Shown: piece after piece, positions 5,601 through 6,722 of the stretch
Layout of the letters: each line of letters begins with the position of its first letter
Numbering within the stretch: the stretch's first letter is position 1
Assembly: GCA_019242065.1 (NCBI GenBank)
Contig: JAFAWJ010001042.1
Span: 1-6,722, forward strand
DNA: 6,722 bases
DNA from: Chloroflexota bacterium
Lineage (GTDB): Bacteria; Chloroflexota; UBA6077; CF-72
Direction: 5' to 3'
Notes under the pieces: generated by a model
What the model was told of the DNA's origin: nothing
Databases searched by the model: none
The model's input: only the letters and a program-made list of their open reading frames with translations
Program-made: the position numbers and the translations under genes

Positions 5601-6722
5601 CTTCCGGCAGCCCCTCGAAAGCCGGCCCATCGTAGTAGGTCACGCTGGCCGACAGGAGCGTGCCACTCGCATCCGTCTGTGTGGTGCGGACCGGCGACGC
5701 CACCAGATTCGTGCCGCCGCTGGCGAAGGTGGTGACCGTGGTCACGTCCTGGTCGGGCGTCGCTATGCCCGCCCGCGTGACGCGATTGCGCTGGTTGGTG
5801 ACGTTGCCGCGGGGGTCGACGTCGACATAATCGACCTGGCGGGTGGCAAAGGCGGCGCTGCCACGTTCCCAGGTCTCCTCGATGGTCTGGCGCTCGAACG
5901 GCACGACGACGGAACCGCCCGCCAGCGCCGGTTGGACGTGCGTGTCGTACTGGTGGCGGACGACAGAATAGGGCTGGTTCTCAGTCGCCGTGCCGTCCAG
6001 TCCGTAGATGGTGGTGCTGAGCACGCGGCGACGGAGCGCCCCGAGGCGGAGTTGCTCGTCGGAAGTGAGTCTTCGGTTGGCGTCGGCCGGATCCACGCCG
6101 AGGTGGAACGTGGTCACCGTTTTCGTGCTGGGTGCCGTGGCGTCGCCGACGATGGTGGACTCCACCTCGCCGAAGCCCAGGAAGGCACGGCTGGCTGCGT
6201 CGTAGCGTGCCTGGTGATAGGCATAGGTGGTGGTGGCGGTCACCTGCGTCACGGAGTCGGACCGCACGACACGCTCGACGCACTGCACCGGGAACGGGTG
6301 GAGCGTGTTCCAGGGTTGGCCGGTGGCGCGGTCGCGCTCGGCGAAAGCCGTGGACGGCGCGTAGCTGATGTGCGTTGTGAGGCCAAGGCTGTTGCCGATG
6401 GTGTCGAGGAGGTGGGGTTTCACTCCGCCGCTCAGGTCCAGGAACAACCAGGGTTGTTTGCTATCAGCGCCGGGCACGCCGGCGGTGAATACCACGCCCA
6501 GCGTGCCGCGCCCGGTCATGTCTGCCAGGCGAACCCGACCTGGACCTACACCGGGTGTGGGGCCGATGACTTGCGGACTGGTGAGCCGACCGGCACCCAC
6601 ATTCAGCCAGACGACGACCTGGCCTGCCCCGACGTAGACGAGATCGTCACAGCCGTCGCCGTCGACGTCCACCAGGTACATCCGGGTGGGATCGTAATTC
6701 TGGGGCAGGATGGGTGACGGCT
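2053..6722 (-). CDS. TcB/TcC-type (SpvB-TcdB-RHS) toxin-shell protein with variable C-terminal tip, 5'-partial
   Basis: The ORF gives 1542 residues from the Met at 6681, but at least 13 more in-frame codons (P-S-P-I-L-P-Q-N-Y-D-P-T-R) run to the edge, so this Met is internal and the N-terminal SpvB part is missing. Numbering is from that Met. Order: FG-GAP loop (5-17), TcdB middle region (about 88-175), YD/RHS repeats (about 534-1033), RHS-associated core (about 1075-1174), glycine-rich hydrophobic stretch (about 1178-1340), unrecognised tip (1341-1542). In Tc toxins, TcB and TcC are usually separate proteins that form a hollow cocoon; TcC cleaves itself and holds its C-terminal toxin inside until TcA injects it. 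Here both halves lie in one chain. No TcA-like gene and no immunity gene are in the window. Alternatives are an Rhs/WapA-like contact-dependent toxin or a surface RHS protein. Family is very secure; delivery route and toxicity are inferred. Confidence 0.96.
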   Translation of the reverse strand, partial: PSPILPQNYDPTRMYLVDVDGDGCDDLVYVGAGQVVVWLNVGAGRLTSPQVIGPTPGVGPGRVRLADMTGRGTLGVVFTAGVPGADSKQPWLFLDLSGGVKPHLLDTIGNSLGLTTHISYAPSTAFAERDRATGQPWNTLHPFPVQCVERVVRSDSVTQVTATTTYAYHQARYDAASRAFLGFGEVESTIVGDATAPSTKTVTTFHLGVDPADANRRLTSDEQLRLGALRRRVLSTTIYGLDGTATENQPYSVVRHQYDTHVQPALAGGSVVVPFERQTIEETWERGSAAFATRQVDYVDVDPRGNVTNQRNRVTRAGIATPDQDVTTVTTFASGGTNLVASPVRTTQTDASGTLLSASVTYYDGPAFEGLPEGQISLGAVTRMEDLVLTAQLAQAVYGADQPDWAAQSYHHLGSDTGWWMTRCSYQRSGGGPGSTTLLARGPRGGVSTTITDSTGQFVRSLTDAVGNTLTATEDQRTSQTAQITDSNGQTTADTFDLLARVATTIGPGDSPALPSVSFDYRTSQLPMRLGTGERIISGQAAVRQTFQYFDGYGRTLSRLTPGEGDVGRGWIVNGASVYNSKGQIASSALPYYVDDPEWAATPGTAVLVEQRYDALGRVVYRRAPGISVTTWTFEPGKTTVARAPDGGTPSPVEVHDVDGLGRTLAVSRADGGRWVQASYAYNAANRMTSAMSPDGATTSMVYDLRGGVIQQTGVDTGTTRTVIDAARNMVERRLPTGQSVSMSLDAINRVTQVVESGSPTPVVTYQYLDTGAPPPPDGHQNRIGRLYSVTDGLGTITFAYDAAGRPTGSVRQVAMGPGGSYATTTDYDQLGRVTAVTLPAPTPGAASTTVTYNYDQRGLLASANGLVTEAEHDVFGRLTRLVYANGAQNLAEFDQLTGRMTRQQVLAPDGTSLRDQTFAFDPAGNLAAVTSPLSADAVTYQYDGLNRLLGAQYGNGDSFGYAYSDGGNITHVGGIGDVTYGPTPGSAAVTSAAGTAYTYDAAGRMASGPYGTLTFDALDNLRSVAPPGGGDPIDYTYDFRGQRVVTSRGGTLVALSATLHLEFQNGAPILWLPFGDARVAAVSNGKRVYLHPDLSGTPTLFTDESGTLVRRMAFGPYGTLRSDSAPPAVGLLADTGLVCLGRRWYDPRLGRFISPDPLVAGVFSIDSWNSYIYSHDNPITFIDPTGCSFWDVLAIIGVALVVAVLLVGAIFTGGATLAVAGLVINVSAGMMAATAVGIAGGAIVGGIAAARAGGSIAAGVLLGGLLGGVGAYTGGVLGAAAGGLFSAGSLSAMVATGLVQGAVAGAATGAAIGFAGGKGSAEQILLAMAKGAAWGALTGALLGAATHFIFANPVSPSNPTGAPDNYVGITASKWDPSAPAAAGLVSRASVNYVDQYASAGFDYTSEVADISRSGLSGFNGNGITEWVGTGYIPNGSGYFEWTASGSFSSGFNVGGVLIGRGGMLIAIPVGWVPTAVMSAGGITAAVNLSMVLDYSGGMSYADQLVFLGNAVPILDLALGAFEEFKYGWWENGKQDFSAVFSSNPNPPPPPPPHP
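2057..2081 (+). other. G-rich tract encoding the proline tail on the opposite strand
   Basis: The plus strand carries eight closely spaced GG or GGGG runs, which could form a two-tier G-quadruplex. On the minus strand the same bases encode seven consecutive prolines followed by H-P and the stop. The tract begins eight bases after the stop of the plus-strand gene and would be its immediate 3' untranslated region. Codon demand for proline explains the G runs well enough; a structural role is speculative. Confidence 0.4.
2662..3150 (-). other. Glycine-zipper-like hydrophobic stretch after the RHS core
   Basis: Residues about 1178-1340 are almost wholly Gly, Ala, Val, Leu and Ile. They open with a strongly hydrophobic run (from V-L-A-I-I-G-V-A-L-V-V-A-V-L-L-V) and continue with many G-x-x-x-G and A-x-x-x-G spacings. 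The few charged residues are Arg, Lys, Glu and no Asp. Such stretches often lie just after the core in RHS toxins and may insert into a membrane or pack inside the cocoon. A membrane role is inferred from composition. Confidence 0.75.
3160..3459 (-). other. RHS repeat-associated core domain with putative self-cleavage aspartates
   Basis: Residues 1075-1174 carry the standard core: Y-L-H-P-D-L-S-G-T-P-T (1077-1087), F-G-P-Y-G-T, R-R-W-Y-D-P-R-L-G-R-F-I-S-P-D-P-L (1130-1146), and H-D-N-P-I-T-F-I-D-P-T-G ending at 1174. The core marks the boundary after which RHS/TcC proteins vary. In TcC proteins, Asp residues in this motif form an aspartyl-protease-like site that releases the C-terminal domain. 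D1144 and D1171 occupy the corresponding motif positions here, so self-cleavage is plausible but not shown. Confidence 0.9.
3583..5082 (-). repeat. YD (RHS) repeat region
   Basis: Degenerate repeats of about 20 residues with a Y/F-D-x-x-G-R core occur between residues 534 and 1033. Examples are F-Q-Y-F-D-G-Y-G-R-T, Y-D-A-L-G-R-V, F-A-Y-D-A-A-G-R-P, D-Y-D-Q-L-G-R-V, H-D-V-F-G-R-L, Y-Q-Y-D-G-L-N-R-L, Y-T-Y-D-A-A-G-R-M and Y-T-Y-D-F-R-G-Q-R. In RHS and Tc-BC proteins these strands spiral into a closed shell around the C-terminal domain. Divergence is at protein level; I see no near-identical DNA copies. Confidence 0.93.
6160..6420 (-). other. TcdB-type middle region of the toxin-shell protein
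   Basis: Residues 88-174 contain the set of motifs I associate with the TcdB/TcaC middle region: N-S-L-G-L-T-T-H-I-S-Y, then E-R-D-R-A-T-G-Q-P-W, then H-P-F-P-V-Q-C-V-E-R-V-V (from 128), then Y-A-Y-H-Q-A-R-Y-D and F-L-G-F-G-E-V-E (167-174). These tie the protein to the Tc/SpvB lineage rather than to plain Rhs or WapA proteins. The match is from memory of the family. Confidence 0.85.
6631..6669 (-). other. FG-GAP/VCBS calcium-loop motif
   Basis: Residues 5-17 of the large protein read D-V-D-G-D-G-C-D-D-L-V-Y-V, the D-x-D-G-D-G-x-x-D loop of FG-GAP/VCBS beta-propeller blades found in SpvB/TcB proteins. A second, degenerate copy (A-D-M-T-G-R-G-T-L) follows about 45 residues later and lacks the acidic calcium ligands. 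Confidence 0.8.

Noticed and set aside
6679..6681. Met at 6681 as the true start of the large gene
   Set aside because: The frame stays open upstream to the window edge and the Met sits just before an FG-GAP strand, so it is internal to the domain.
5146..6717. 523-codon plus-strand open frame opposite the start of the large gene
   Set aside because: It is the antisense shadow of the TcdB/RHS gene. The opposite strand shows clear family motifs, while this frame is Arg/Gly/Val-rich with no recognisable domain. Long antisense frames are common in GC-rich DNA.

Overview
The window comes from a GC-rich bacterium. Coding frames favour G or C at the third codon position, and genes are packed with almost no intergenic DNA. 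No rRNA, tRNA, integrase, transposase, CRISPR array or lineage marker is visible, so I cannot place the organism more precisely.

Layout. Two plus-strand genes occupy the left third. The first (about 2-877) is open to the left window edge and so is probably cut at its 5' end; I do not recognise its family. The second (877-2049) overlaps the first by one base (TGATG), so the two look translationally coupled. It encodes a 390-residue protein with no signal peptide and a probable immunoglobulin-like (CARDB-type) beta-sandwich near residues 89-226. From 2053 to the right edge, on the minus strand, lies one very large gene. Its frame stays open past the first in-window Met (6681) to the edge, so its true start is outside.

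The large protein reads, in order: a calcium-loop FG-GAP/VCBS motif, a TcdB/SpvB middle region, a long run of YD (RHS) repeats, an RHS-associated core ending in DPTG, a glycine-zipper-like hydrophobic stretch of about 165 residues, a C-terminal domain of about 200 residues that I do not recognise, and a heptaproline tail. This is the TcB plus TcC (BC cocoon) architecture of Tc/ABC toxin complexes in one polypeptide, with a variable C-terminal tip where a cargo toxin would normally sit.

How the genes might work together. The large gene and the two-gene unit converge tail to tail with three bases between their stop codons. There is therefore no room for an immunity gene next to the toxin tip or for a terminator between them. 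A functional link between the shell-like RHS protein and the Ig-fold protein pair is possible but rests only on adjacency. The most novel parts are the C-terminal tip of the RHS protein and the unknown gene pair facing it.
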